In this document: one piece after another, positions 52,228-60,372 of the stretch
Numbering within the stretch: the first letter of the stretch is position 1
Layout: the number at the start of each line of letters is the position of its first letter
Assembly (NCBI RefSeq): GCF_016756535.1
Contig: NZ_AP023247.1
Span: forward strand, 4,464,501-4,528,500
DNA from: Mesorhizobium sp. 131-2-1
GTDB taxonomy: Bacteria > Pseudomonadota > Alphaproteobacteria > Rhizobiales > Rhizobiaceae
Direction of reading: 5' to 3'
DNA length: 64,000 nucleotides
The notes under the pieces: generated by a model
What the model saw: the letters and a program-made list of their open reading frames with translations, nothing else
Told to the model about the DNA's origin: nothing
The model's database searches: none
Program-made: the position numbers and the translations under genes

Positions 52228-53175
52228 TCAGTTCTTGTTCATGTACTCGGCAGCGTTCGCCGGCGTGACCAGCTCGAACGGCACGTAGACGACGCGGTCG
52301 ACCTTGTCGCCCTTGGCGAGCGCGAGCGCGGCATCGACGCCGCCGCCGCCTTGCCCGTTGGCGTTCTGGAACACCGTTACCGCAAGGTCACCCGCCTTCA
52401 TCGCCTGCAGCCCGTCCTGCGTGGCGTCGATGCCGCCGACGACGACATTCTTCATGTCGATGCCGTTGGCCTTCAGCGCCAGGATGGCGCCGATGGCGGA
52501 TTCGTCATTGTTGGCGATGACGGCATCCGGCGCCTGGCCGGCGGTCAGCCAGTTGGTCATCAGGTTCTGCGCATTGTCGCGCGACCATTCCGACGACTGC
52601 TTGTCGATCACCTTGATGAAGTTGCACATGTCGGTGGAAAAGATCTGCTCGACGTCCTTGGTGCGCTGGAGCGCGGCCTGGTGCACCAGGCTGCCCATGA
52701 CGATGTAGGCGTTGGCGCCTGCCGACTTGCCCTTGGCGCGCAGCATCTTGCAGACCTCGAAGGCTTCCAGCGTGCCGGACTCGACCTCGTTCGAGCCGAC
52801 ATAGACCTGCTTCTCGGGCAGCTTGGCCATGTCGGTCGGCTCGAGGTTGACGAAGACCAGCGGGATGCCGGCCTTGGCGGCCTCTTCGCTCAGCGTCTTG
52901 GAGGCATTGGTGTCGACCAGTGTGACGATGATGGCGTCGACGCCGCTGGCGATGAAGTTCTTCACCTGGTCGAGCTGCTTGGCGACGTCGTTCTGCGCAT
53001 CCTCGACCTGGATGTCGGCGCCCATTTCCTTGGCGCGGGCCTGCATGCCGTTCCTCAGCAGAGTCTGGAAATTGTTGTCGAAATTGACGATCGAGACGCC
53101 GATCTTGGCGGCGAAGGCGTTTGCCGGCATCGCGATCAGTGCGGCGAGCGCCGTCGAGAGCAGAAGTTTCTTCAC
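52228..53175 (-). CDS. Inositol-type sugar ABC transporter substrate-binding protein (orphan)
   Basis: This 315-residue periplasmic binding protein of the ribose/inositol type has the signal peptide MKKLLLSTALAALIAMPANAFA. Its core runs KIGVSIVNFDNNFQTLLRNGM, ASGVDAIIVTLVDTNAS, ANNDESAIGAILALKANGIDM and VGGIDATQDGLQAMKAGDLAVTVFQNA. It resembles inositol and rhizopine binding proteins. The start is a GTG set by GGGAGG. No ABC permease or ATPase gene is near it in the window. Confidence 0.88.
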   Translation of the reverse strand: MKKLLLSTALAALIAMPANAFAAKIGVSIVNFDNNFQTLLRNGMQARAKEMGADIQVEDAQNDVAKQLDQVKNFIASGVDAIIVTLVDTNASKTLSEEAAKAGIPLVFVNLEPTDMAKLPEKQVYVGSNEVESGTLEAFEVCKMLRAKGKSAGANAYIVMGSLVHQAALQRTKDVEQIFSTDMCNFIKVIDKQSSEWSRDNAQNLMTNWLTAGQAPDAVIANNDESAIGAILALKANGIDMKNVVVGGIDATQDGLQAMKAGDLAVTVFQNANGQGGGGVDAALALAKGDKVDRVVYVPFELVTPANAAEYMNKN

Positions 53176-53290
53176 GGGTTTCCTCCCTTTGCGGATGGAG
53201 TGCCGGCTCACCCCTCTTCTGTTCTTCCGGCCCTTGCGGGATGGCTTGGGTGGATGGCCAAAGGCCATCTCACCTGGCATTCACCGGGCA

Positions 53291-54298
53291 TCATTTGGCG
53301 GCAGCGTTGGCGCGCGCCTTCTTCTTCTCGTAGCGGGCCTGCATGCGGGCCTCGCCGTCCTTGCTGCCGTCGTGGAAGGTGCCGAGCCAGCGGTCGAACG
53401 GGATCAGGCCGTCGCCGTAGTTCACCTCGAAATACTTGTGGTGCAGATAGTGGATGTAGGCGTGGCTATCGACGCTCGTGTTCTCGCCAAGCTCGACCTT
53501 GTCGAAGCCGACATGGCCAGGGATAGCGCCGAAGCCGGCGTAGTGGAGCTGGTAGAGCGCAAGCAGCGGATTCGACGGGATGACCAGGTGCCAGAGCGCG
53601 ACGCCGAGATAGCCGAACTGCTCCACCGGATGCATTGACAGCGACGACCAGGGCGACGGGTTCACCGAATTGTGGTGCACCGAATGCACCCATTTGTAGA
53701 GCAGCGGCCAATGGATCGCCCGGTGCAGCAGGTAGAAGTGCGTCTCGTGGATGATCGGCACCAGCAATGCCAGGCAGAACAGGTAGACCGGGTGTTCGGC
53801 AACGGTCAGCCACGGCACATAACCGTTGGCGTAGGAGTAGAGGATCGCGACCTCGATCGTGGTCCAGATCGGCATGCCGGTGCCGAAGGTGCGCAGCATG
53901 TTGTCGAGGTTCTGGTTCTCGAAGAAGAAGGCCTTGCTCTTCTGTTCCGATGGCCATTTGCCGTTGTATTTGAAGCGGTTGCCCTGGGCTCTCAAAATGT
54001 AGAGTCGAAGCTCGAAGACGCCGAAGAAGACGAGCAGCGCCGCGCAGTTGACGATGAACAGACGCAGGATCCAGCCGACGGAGAGCGTCTTCATCACCAC
54101 GGCGTCGGGCAGCACGAAATGCCACCACGCCACGGCCGAGAGCGCGAATAGAACATTGTAGGGCAGGAAATAGCTCGGCAGCCATTTCAGTAAGGCGAGC
54201 GGGCGCGGCGGGAAGACGAAGAGCGGCGCGGTCCCGGCCGGTTCGTTCGGAGCCCAGTCGCCCCTTTTGTTGCGCGTGCCGTATTGCAGGTCGTCCAT
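53291..54298 (-). CDS. Sterol-desaturase-superfamily membrane hydroxylase
   Basis: This 335-residue membrane protein has the histidine clusters of the fatty-acid hydroxylase/sterol desaturase superfamily: HETHFYLLHRAIHW, HSVHHNS and HYLHHKYFEVNYG, the ligands of a non-heme di-iron centre. Hydrophobic segments flank them (residues about 45-70, 80-105 and 165-190). It probably uses O2 and electrons from the MocE ferredoxin to hydroxylate or demethylate a substrate. It starts eight bases after the PanB-like gene stop. Confidence 0.9.
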   Translation of the reverse strand: MDDLQYGTRNKRGDWAPNEPAGTAPLFVFPPRPLALLKWLPSYFLPYNVLFALSAVAWWHFVLPDAVVMKTLSVGWILRLFIVNCAALLVFFGVFELRLYILRAQGNRFKYNGKWPSEQKSKAFFFENQNLDNMLRTFGTGMPIWTTIEVAILYSYANGYVPWLTVAEHPVYLFCLALLVPIIHETHFYLLHRAIHWPLLYKWVHSVHHNSVNPSPWSSLSMHPVEQFGYLGVALWHLVIPSNPLLALYQLHYAGFGAIPGHVGFDKVELGENTSVDSHAYIHYLHHKYFEVNYGDGLIPFDRWLGTFHDGSKDGEARMQARYEKKKARANAAAK

Positions 54299-54306
54299 GG
54301 CTGATC

Positions 54307-55098
54307 TCACAGGGATTGAGAGAGAGTGAGGAAGCGGTCGTAGGCGGCATCGTCCATGTCCACCTGGTGCTTCGCTTCCGGGTAGGCGCCTCCGGCAACG
54401 TCGCGGCCGAAGGCGCGGAAGGCGGCGATGCGCTTTTCCTGCAGCTCGGCCTCCAGCGTGACGAAGTCGGCATAGCGCTTGGCGTGGCGCGGATAGTGAC
54501 CGGCATGGGTGCCGAGCACATCGCAGGAGAACAGGTACTGCGTGTCGCATGCGCTGCCGCAGCCCATGCCCATGGTGATCAGCGGGGTCGAGCGGGTGAT
54601 GTGCTCGGCGAGCCTGACCGGCACCACTTCGACCTCAATGCAGGCGGCCCCGGCATTCTCGATGTCCTTTGCCGCGCGCAGGACCTTGAAGGCCTCTTCC
54701 GCCGTGCGGCCGACGGCGCGGAAATTCGTCCAGGTGGCGCGGTTCGGCACCAGGCCGACATGGCCGGTGACCGGGATGCCCTCCTCAGCCATAGCCTCGA
54801 TGAAGCGCGGCGAATGCGAGCAATAGACCGCATCGGCGCCGCGCTTCATCATGGTAAAGCCGAGCCGCACCGCCTCATCCGGCGAGGCGACCGCGCCATG
54901 CGGCATGCCGACGGAGAGGAAGGCGAAGGGTGCCGCCTGGCGGATCAATTCCAGATTGTGGTCGGGTTCGCAGGAGAGGATGACGATGTCGCAGGCCACC
55001 GCGGCGGAAGCCTCGGCCGGCGTGTCGACATGCAGCTGCAGCCATTTCCGGCTGCCCTTGGCGCTCTGCAAATCGTAGGCCGTCAATCTTCTCGCCAC
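54307..55098 (-). CDS. Ketopantoate-hydroxymethyltransferase (PanB)-like protein
   Basis: This 263-residue protein is a PanB-family barrel: GIPVTGHVGLVPNRATW, then AACIEVEVVPVRLAEHITRSTPLITMGMG with the catalytic Glu, and CDVLGTHAGHYPRHAKRYAD. True PanB uses methylene-tetrahydrofolate to add hydroxymethyl to ketoisovalerate. Here the gene sits in a catabolic-looking operon with a hydroxylase and a sugar-binding protein, so another substrate is likely. The GTG start at 55098 has GGGAGG seven bases upstream. Confidence 0.8.
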   Translation of the reverse strand: MARRLTAYDLQSAKGSRKWLQLHVDTPAEASAAVACDIVILSCEPDHNLELIRQAAPFAFLSVGMPHGAVASPDEAVRLGFTMMKRGADAVYCSHSPRFIEAMAEEGIPVTGHVGLVPNRATWTNFRAVGRTAEEAFKVLRAAKDIENAGAACIEVEVVPVRLAEHITRSTPLITMGMGCGSACDTQYLFSCDVLGTHAGHYPRHAKRYADFVTLEAELQEKRIAAFRAFGRDVAGGAYPEAKHQVDMDDAAYDRFLTLSQSL

Positions 55099-55171
55099 GT
55101 GATGTCCTCCCGTTTGTGTCGGGATAACACCGCGACCGGCGGAGCGCCGCTCGTTCCTTGATCAAATCAGA

Positions 55172-56176
55172 TCAAAGGTTCTCGGCGGTGAAGGTGACGA
55201 AGCGGATCGGCGGGTTGTCGACCGGCAGGTCGTGCAGGTTCAGCGCCGCCAGCACAAGGTCGATGGCGCGCCTGGCCTGCGCCTCCGGCGCCTGGTCGAG
55301 CACGACGTCCATCGTGCCGTCGCGCAAGGCGCGCGTGCTGCGTTCGGTTAGTTCGTGGCCGACGAAGAAGATTTCGCGGCCGCGCGGGTGGCGCCGCAGC
55401 ACCTCGTTCAGCGCCGTGTTGGCGCCGCCGGCATTGTAGAGGCCGGCAAGGTCCGGCCAGCGCTTCAGCGACTCGTGCAGTTGCTCGGCGTTGCGGTCGC
55501 CGTCGTCGAAACCGAACAGCGCCGCCACCGGCTCGAACTCGCCGCCGGCCTCGATGAGATAGTCGAAGAAGCCGCGAACCCGGTCGCGGTGGACGCGGTA
55601 GATATGGCTGTGGCAGACGGCGGCCACCTTGCCCGGCTGCCGCTGCATGCGCGCCATCAGCAGGCCGGCCATGCGGCCGGCGGCGTAGTTGTCGATGCCG
55701 ACATAGGTGCTCCTGGTGCCGGAGATCTGGGTGACGATCTGCACGGTCGGGATGTTTTCCGCCTCGAGCTTGCGCAAGGCGGCGCTCACCAGCGGATGGT
55801 CGGGCACTGCGAGGATGAGGGCTGCTCGGCGCATCTCCGGATCGAGGATGCGCGCGGCGATCGCCGCCGGGTTCGATTCGTCGAGGAAGGTGCGGTGGAC
55901 GGCAATGGTTCGGTCGAGCGTCGCGGCGATGCGCTCGAAGGCGCGCGACAGCCGCGCGAAGAAGGTGGCGTCCGGCCTGACCAGGATCACCTCGATGCGG
56001 ATGACGCCGCGATGCGCCTCGGGCAGGCGGCGCGGATAGTCGAGTGAGCGTGCCGCCGCGACCACCTTCTCGACGGTCGCCGGGCGCACCCCGCCCCTGC
56101 CGTTCAGCACGCGCTCGACGGTCGCGGTGCCGACGCCGGCGCGGCGGGCGATCTCGAGGAAGGTGGGTTTTGGAAT
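55172..56176 (-). CDS. LacI-family regulator with a non-standard start codon
   Basis: The HTH reads PTFLEIARRAGVGTATVERVLNGRGGVR, complete only if translation starts upstream of the first ATG (56110). In that frame the ORF opens after a TGA at about 56250 and contains no ATG, GTG or TTG before the HTH. An ATT at 56176 has GGGAG seven bases upstream, so initiation at ATT is proposed. The effector domain is of the sugar-binding type (VRIEVILVRPD, GIDNYAAGRMAG). It likely controls the adjacent PanB/hydroxylase/binding-protein operon. Confidence 0.75.
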   Translation of the reverse strand: MPKPTFLEIARRAGVGTATVERVLNGRGGVRPATVEKVVAAARSLDYPRRLPEAHRGVIRIEVILVRPDATFFARLSRAFERIAATLDRTIAVHRTFLDESNPAAIAARILDPEMRRAALILAVPDHPLVSAALRKLEAENIPTVQIVTQISGTRSTYVGIDNYAAGRMAGLLMARMQRQPGKVAAVCHSHIYRVHRDRVRGFFDYLIEAGGEFEPVAALFGFDDGDRNAEQLHESLKRWPDLAGLYNAGGANTALNEVLRRHPRGREIFFVGHELTERSTRALRDGTMDVVLDQAPEAQARRAIDLVLAALNLHDLPVDNPPIRFVTFTAENL

Positions 56177-56358
56177 AGGCAGGCTCCCGGCAGCAGCGAC
56201 GCGCAGCCTAATCCTTCTGCCTTTGCGGGAGAAGGTGCCGTCCCATCAGCAAATGCTAATTGACAGCCCATTGGAAACGGCGCTGATTGGCGCTCGCAGA
56301 AATTGCGCCAGACGGGCGATTTCGACCCCGTCGGGCATCACCCTCGGGAGGGCCTGAA

Positions 56359-56631
56359 ATGCCAACGGTCATCGGCCATCACAACATCACGAAAGGCGCC
56401 AAGCACTGGCTGACATCGCCGAAGCGTAAGGAGATTTTCGCCCCGCTCGGGATCACCAACATCCGCACATTCGTCGATCCGCAGAACCCGAACAGGGTGG
56501 CTGTGATGATGGACGTCCCCGACATGGACAAGCTTGCGGCGCTGATGCAGAGTAAAGCAGCCGCCGATGCCATGGAGTTTGACGGTGTCGTACCGGAATC
56601 GCTGGTGATCCTGGTAGAAGAAAAGGGATAG
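56359..56631 (+). CDS. Conserved hypothetical small protein
   Basis: This 90-residue protein reads MPTVIGHHNITKGAKHWLTSP, then LGITNIRTFVDPQNPNRVAVMMDVPDMDKL and a short acidic end. The alternating beta/helix pattern is reminiscent of antibiotic-biosynthesis-monooxygenase-like ferredoxin folds, but I do not recognise a named family. GGGAGG precedes the ATG. Confidence 0.65.
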   Translation: MPTVIGHHNITKGAKHWLTSPKRKEIFAPLGITNIRTFVDPQNPNRVAVMMDVPDMDKLAALMQSKAAADAMEFDGVVPESLVILVEEKG

Positions 56632-56799
56632 CCGGGGCGCTGGCTTCGGGCGGCGCGCTCAACGAAGCAAGCTGGATCAGGCGAGATAGGTCCGGCATAG
56701 CCGCATATGGCGTCGGATGCCTTTCGGTCGAAAATCGAGCCGAAACAAAGAATTATATGCTAGCCTCGCGAGCAATCGAATGCACCGCGAGGGACGGCA

Positions 56800-57612
56800 A
56801 TGCTGGAAACGGACAAAGTGTTTGCCGGCTCTGTTCCGGAAAACTACGACCGCCATATGGTGCCACTGATCTTCGAGCCCTACGCAGCGGACCTAGCAGG
56901 GCGGGCAGCGTCCCTGTCGCCCGGCGCGGTTCTGGAAACCGCCGCGGGAACCGGGGTTGTCACCCGCGCACTGGCGCCAAAACTGTCTCCCGCCACCACC
57001 TATGTCGTGACCGACCTCAACCAGCCGATGCTCGACCACGCCGCCTCGCGGCAAGCTCCCGACAGCCGCATCACATGGCGCCAGGCGGATGCGCTGGGGC
57101 TGCCGTTTGAAGATGCCGCCTTCGATCTCGTCTGCTGCCAGTTCGGCGCGATGTTCTTTCCCGACCGCACGGCCGGCTACCGCGAAGCCAGGCGGGTCCT
57201 GAAACCCGGAGGGCGTTTCCTGTTCAACGTCTGGGATCGCATTGAGGAGAATGTCTTTGCCGATGATGTGACCAATGCCCTGGCAATGATTTTCCCGGAC
57301 GACCCACCGCGATTCCTGGCGCGCACGCCGCACGGCTACCACGACAAGGCGCTGATCCGTCGAGAGCTGGAGGACGCGGGTTTCTCGCACGTGGTGATCG
57401 AGACGAGGGCCGAGCAAAGCCGTGCAGCCTCGCCGCGCCTTCCGGCCGTCGCCTATTGCCAGGGAACGCTGCTTCGCAATGAGATCGTGGCCAGGGACGC
57501 GGGGAAACTGCAGGCCGCGACCGACTACGCCGAAGCCATGATCAAGGACAAGCACGGCAGCGGCGCGGTTGCCGCCAAGATCCAGGCGCATGTGATTGTG
57601 GCTGTGGCGTAG
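56800..57612 (+). CDS. Class I SAM-dependent methyltransferase (UbiE-like)
   Basis: This 270-residue methyltransferase has motif I AVLETAAGTGVVTRAL near residue 48, an acidic end of strand 2 (TDLNQPMLDHA), motif IV FDLVCCQFGAMFF and post-motif RRVLKPGGRFLFNVW. The layout fits UbiE/menaquinone-type enzymes, but the substrate could be any small molecule. It stands alone. Confidence 0.88.
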   Translation: MLETDKVFAGSVPENYDRHMVPLIFEPYAADLAGRAASLSPGAVLETAAGTGVVTRALAPKLSPATTYVVTDLNQPMLDHAASRQAPDSRITWRQADALGLPFEDAAFDLVCCQFGAMFFPDRTAGYREARRVLKPGGRFLFNVWDRIEENVFADDVTNALAMIFPDDPPRFLARTPHGYHDKALIRRELEDAGFSHVVIETRAEQSRAASPRLPAVAYCQGTLLRNEIVARDAGKLQAATDYAEAMIKDKHGSGAVAAKIQAHVIVAVA

Positions 57613-57756
57613 GGGGAAGCGCCCTCCTTCTCCATGCGGCCCTTTTCGACCGCACTGGAACTTTTTGCATGGCTAATGTTTTCTTAACCGCGCGCTCGCA
57701 GTCTCGACGGGGGCGCGTTGCAATGGCCTTGCGAAAACGTCTGCTTGGGAGGCGTC

Positions 57757-57966
57757 ATGCCAATTCGTCGAAAAGCTCAGGACGCGGGTATTTTCGATCC
57801 ATCCGAACTGGCTTTGCTGGCAAGGGTCTTCGAACGGCTGAAGCTTGAAAGCGATTCGCCTGACCGCCTCGAGGGCCTGGCGTCCCGCATCCTTGCCAAC
57901 TACATGGCCGGCATCAGCGACGAGGAAGAACTTCTCTCGCTGTCGAAGCAACCGCTGGGACGATAG
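57757..57966 (+). CDS. Small conserved hypothetical protein (paralogue of 49385-49615)
   Basis: This 69-residue protein reads MPIRRKAQDAGIFDPSELALLARVFERL and then LASRILANYMAGISDEEELLSLSK. The F-D-P-x-E-L-A-x3-R-V-F pattern is shared with the small protein at 49385-49615. TTGGGAGG lies before the ATG. Predicted helical; function unknown. Confidence 0.65.
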   Translation: MPIRRKAQDAGIFDPSELALLARVFERLKLESDSPDRLEGLASRILANYMAGISDEEELLSLSKQPLGR

Positions 57967-57986
57967 GCCTGTCGAGGCGCGCCCGG

Positions 57987-58628
57987 CTATCGGGGCATCT
58001 TCTCCCGCGCCCCGAACCGCAACCCATCCATCAACAGCTTGACCAGCCGCCCCGAGCGATCGCGCCAGTCGGGCGTGTTGGGCGCGGAGTAGATGCCGCC
58101 GAGCGCATGCAGCACATCGGAGGCATCGACGTCGGCGCGGATCGTTCCCGCAGCAACCGCCGCCTCGACCAGGCCACGCAGCGCCTGCGAGACACGCCCG
58201 GACGTATCGGAGAACAGCGTCGAGTTGGTGGTGAGCAGGAGGCGCAGGCTGGTCGCCAGGCCGCGCTTGGTGGCGATGTAATCGACGAAGCGCTGCATCC
58301 AGAGCTCCAGCGCGACATCGGGCAGATGCAGGCCTGCAAGCTCGTCGGCGGCCTGGCAGAGCCCCTCCACTTCGCGGCGGTAGACCACCTCGACCAGATG
58401 TTCGCGGGTCGGGAAATGCCGGTAGAGCGTGCCGATGCCGACCCCTGCCCGTTTCGCGATCTCCTCAAGCGAGGCATCGACACCGGCCTCGGCGAAAGCC
58501 TGCGCCGCGACCTCGACCAGCCTGTCGCGGTTGCGCTGGGCGTCGGCGCGCAACGGCTTTGGCGCCGGCGCGGCGGGCTTTTCGGCGGTCGTTGACGGCT
58601 GGTCGGACAGTTTTTTCTCCACACTCAC
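57987..58628 (-). CDS. TetR-family regulator divergent from the molybdenum hydroxylase
   Basis: This protein of about 213 residues has a TetR HTH (RNRDRLVEVAAQAFAEAGVDASLEEIAKRAGVGIGTLYRHFPTREHLVEVVYRREVE) and a helical C-terminal ligand domain. It is preceded by an inverted repeat (58674-58687) expected for its operator. No convincing ribosome binding site marks the start; GTG at 58628, GTG at 58622 or GTG at 58664 are possible, and 58628 is used. It likely represses itself and the adjacent aldehyde-oxidoreductase operon. Confidence 0.85.
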   Translation of the reverse strand: MSVEKKLSDQPSTTAEKPAAPAPKPLRADAQRNRDRLVEVAAQAFAEAGVDASLEEIAKRAGVGIGTLYRHFPTREHLVEVVYRREVEGLCQAADELAGLHLPDVALELWMQRFVDYIATKRGLATSLRLLLTTNSTLFSDTSGRVSQALRGLVEAAVAAGTIRADVDASDVLHALGGIYSAPNTPDWRDRSGRLVKLLMDGLRFGAREKMPR

Positions 58629-58673
58629 AATATGGGGCTTGAACCCGGCCGGGTCAGCCCCCACGTTAATAAA

Positions 58674-58687
58674 CGGAGGTGCCTCCG
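58674..58687. promoter_or_regulatory. TetR operator-like inverted repeat
   Basis: CGGAGG (58674-58679) and CCTCCG (58682-58687) are inverted about a TG centre, with AAA to the left and CTTT to the right. The site is 46 bp before the proposed TetR start and 205 bp before the 2Fe-2S subunit start. The size and centre fit a TetR dimer site. Confidence 0.65.
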
Positions 58688-58891
58688 CTTTAGTGGAGCA
58701 GCTTTATCATATAATCAGGGGAAGCGGTATGTCACGTGTTCGAGAACGGCAAAGTTCCGTTGGCCGGTGGAGACACGGCGCCGTTCGCCCGAAAGCAAAG
58801 GCCGCCCTCCCGCAACCCTCATCCCTTGCCCCTGTCCTCCCAAGCCCCATTTCCATCCGCCTAGCGTCCAGCAATTGGAGCCCGACGCCCC

Positions 58892-59392
58892 ATGAATGAC
58901 CAATCAACCACCAGTTCCACCACCCTCTCCCTCCATCTGACCATCAACGGCGAGACCCATGCGCTCGACGTCGAGCCGCGCGTGACGTTGCTCGACGCGC
59001 TGCGTGACCGGCTCCACCTCACCGGCACCAAGAAGGGTTGCGACCAAGGCCAGTGCGGCGCCTGCACCGTGCATGTCGACGGCGAGCGCGTGCTTGCCTG
59101 CCTGACCTTGGCGGCGCAGGTCGAGGGACGCAACATCACCACCATCGAGGGGCTGGCGGCTGAAGACGGCACGCTCGGCGCTGTCCAGGCCGCCTTCCTC
59201 GAGCAGGACGCCTTCCAGTGCGGCTATTGCACGCCCGGCCAGATCATGTCGGCGGTGGCCTGCATCCGCGAGGGCCATGCGGGGTCCGACGAGGAGATCC
59301 GCGAATACATGGCCGGCAATCTCTGTCGCTGCGGTGCCTATCCGCACATCGTCGCCGCCGTCCGCCAGGCAGCACAGGAGCTCCGGTCATGA
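58892..59392 (+). CDS. Molybdenum hydroxylase [2Fe-2S] subunit
   Basis: This 166-residue protein has a plant-type ferredoxin domain (KKGCDQGQCGACTVHVDGERVLAC) and the second cluster domain (QCGYCTPGQIM, GNLCRCGAYPHI). It carries electrons in a xanthine-dehydrogenase-type complex. PaoA of E. coli has a Tat leader; here the N-terminus MNDQSTTSSTTLSLHLTINGE has none, so the complex is probably cytoplasmic. The ATGA overlap to the next gene shows coupling. Confidence 0.93.
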   Translation: MNDQSTTSSTTLSLHLTINGETHALDVEPRVTLLDALRDRLHLTGTKKGCDQGQCGACTVHVDGERVLACLTLAAQVEGRNITTIEGLAAEDGTLGAVQAAFLEQDAFQCGYCTPGQIMSAVACIREGHAGSDEEIREYMAGNLCRCGAYPHIVAAVRQAAQELRS

Positions 59393-60372
59393 GGGACTTT
59401 TCCTACGTCCGCGCCGATAGTATCGAGGCCGCGCGCAATGCTTCCGCCCTTCCCGGCGCCATGCTGCTTGCCGGCGGCACGACGCTGGTCGACCTTGCCA
59501 AATGCGGCGTCGCCGAGCCGGCGACCGTCATCGACATCAGCCATATTGAGGGGCTCAACGCCATCGACGTCACCGCCAGCCGCGCCGTGATCGGCGCGCT
59601 GGCGAAGATGAGCCATGTCGCCGACCATACCGAGATCAAGAGCCGCTTCCCGGCCGTGTCGGAAGCGCTCTGGCAGGCGGCCTCGGCGCAACTCCGCAAC
59701 ATGGCGACCATCGGCGGCAACCTGATGCAGCGCACGCGCTGCCCCTATTTCCGCGACCCCGCCAACTTCCCGGCCTGCAACAAGCGCGAGCCGGGCAGCG
59801 GCTGCTCGGCGATCGGCGGGGTGACGCGCGGCCATGCCGTTCTCGGCACCAGCGAGGCCTGCATCGCCACCTATCCGGGCGACCTCGCGATCGCGCTTGT
59901 CGCCTTCGACGCCGAGGTCCATCTCGGCGAGCACAAGCTCAAGGTCGAGGACTTCTTCCTCGCTCCCGGCGCGACCGCCGAGCGTGAGCATGACATCCGC
60001 CCCGGCGAGGTGATCACGGCGATCGAGATCCCGGGCTCCGCCACCGCGCGGCGCTCGACTTATCTCAAGGTGCGCGACCGGCAGTCCTATGAATTCGCGG
60101 CGGCCAGTGCTGCGGTCGGGCTCGAGCTCGAGAGCGACGGCCGCACCGTCCGCGACATTCGTGTCGCGCTCGGCGGCGTCGCGACGAAGCCGTGGCGGGC
60201 GCGGGCAGTCGAGGAGGCGCTGAAGGGCAAGCTGCTCGACGAGGCCACCGTTCGTAGGGCGAGCGAACTCGCCATGGAGGGCGCCGTCGACCACGGCGCC
60301 AACCACTACAAGATCGAGCTCGCGCCGCGCGTCGCAGCTAGAGCCATCCTCAAATTGGGAGAGACGGCATGA
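59389..60372 (+). CDS. Molybdenum hydroxylase FAD subunit with extra Fe-S motif
   Basis: The 327-residue protein has the FAD-binding loop LAGGTTLVDLAK and ATIGGNL. A cysteine-rich insertion near 116-145 (RCPYFRDPANFPACNKREPGSGC) matches the position where PaoB binds an additional [4Fe-4S] cluster. It starts in a 4-base overlap with the previous gene and ends in one with the next, so the three subunits are made together. Its role is passing electrons between the Mo centre and an acceptor. Confidence 0.9.
   Translation: MRDFSYVRADSIEAARNASALPGAMLLAGGTTLVDLAKCGVAEPATVIDISHIEGLNAIDVTASRAVIGALAKMSHVADHTEIKSRFPAVSEALWQAASAQLRNMATIGGNLMQRTRCPYFRDPANFPACNKREPGSGCSAIGGVTRGHAVLGTSEACIATYPGDLAIALVAFDAEVHLGEHKLKVEDFFLAPGATAEREHDIRPGEVITAIEIPGSATARRSTYLKVRDRQSYEFAAASAAVGLELESDGRTVRDIRVALGGVATKPWRARAVEEALKGKLLDEATVRRASELAMEGAVDHGANHYKIELAPRVAARAILKLGETA

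Noticed and set aside
51839..56176. A complete rhizopine (moc) catabolic operon
   Set aside because: Only a MocE-type ferredoxin and a loosely MocB-like binding protein are present. mocA/mocC-like dehydrogenase and isomerase genes are absent and the hydroxylase belongs to another superfamily.
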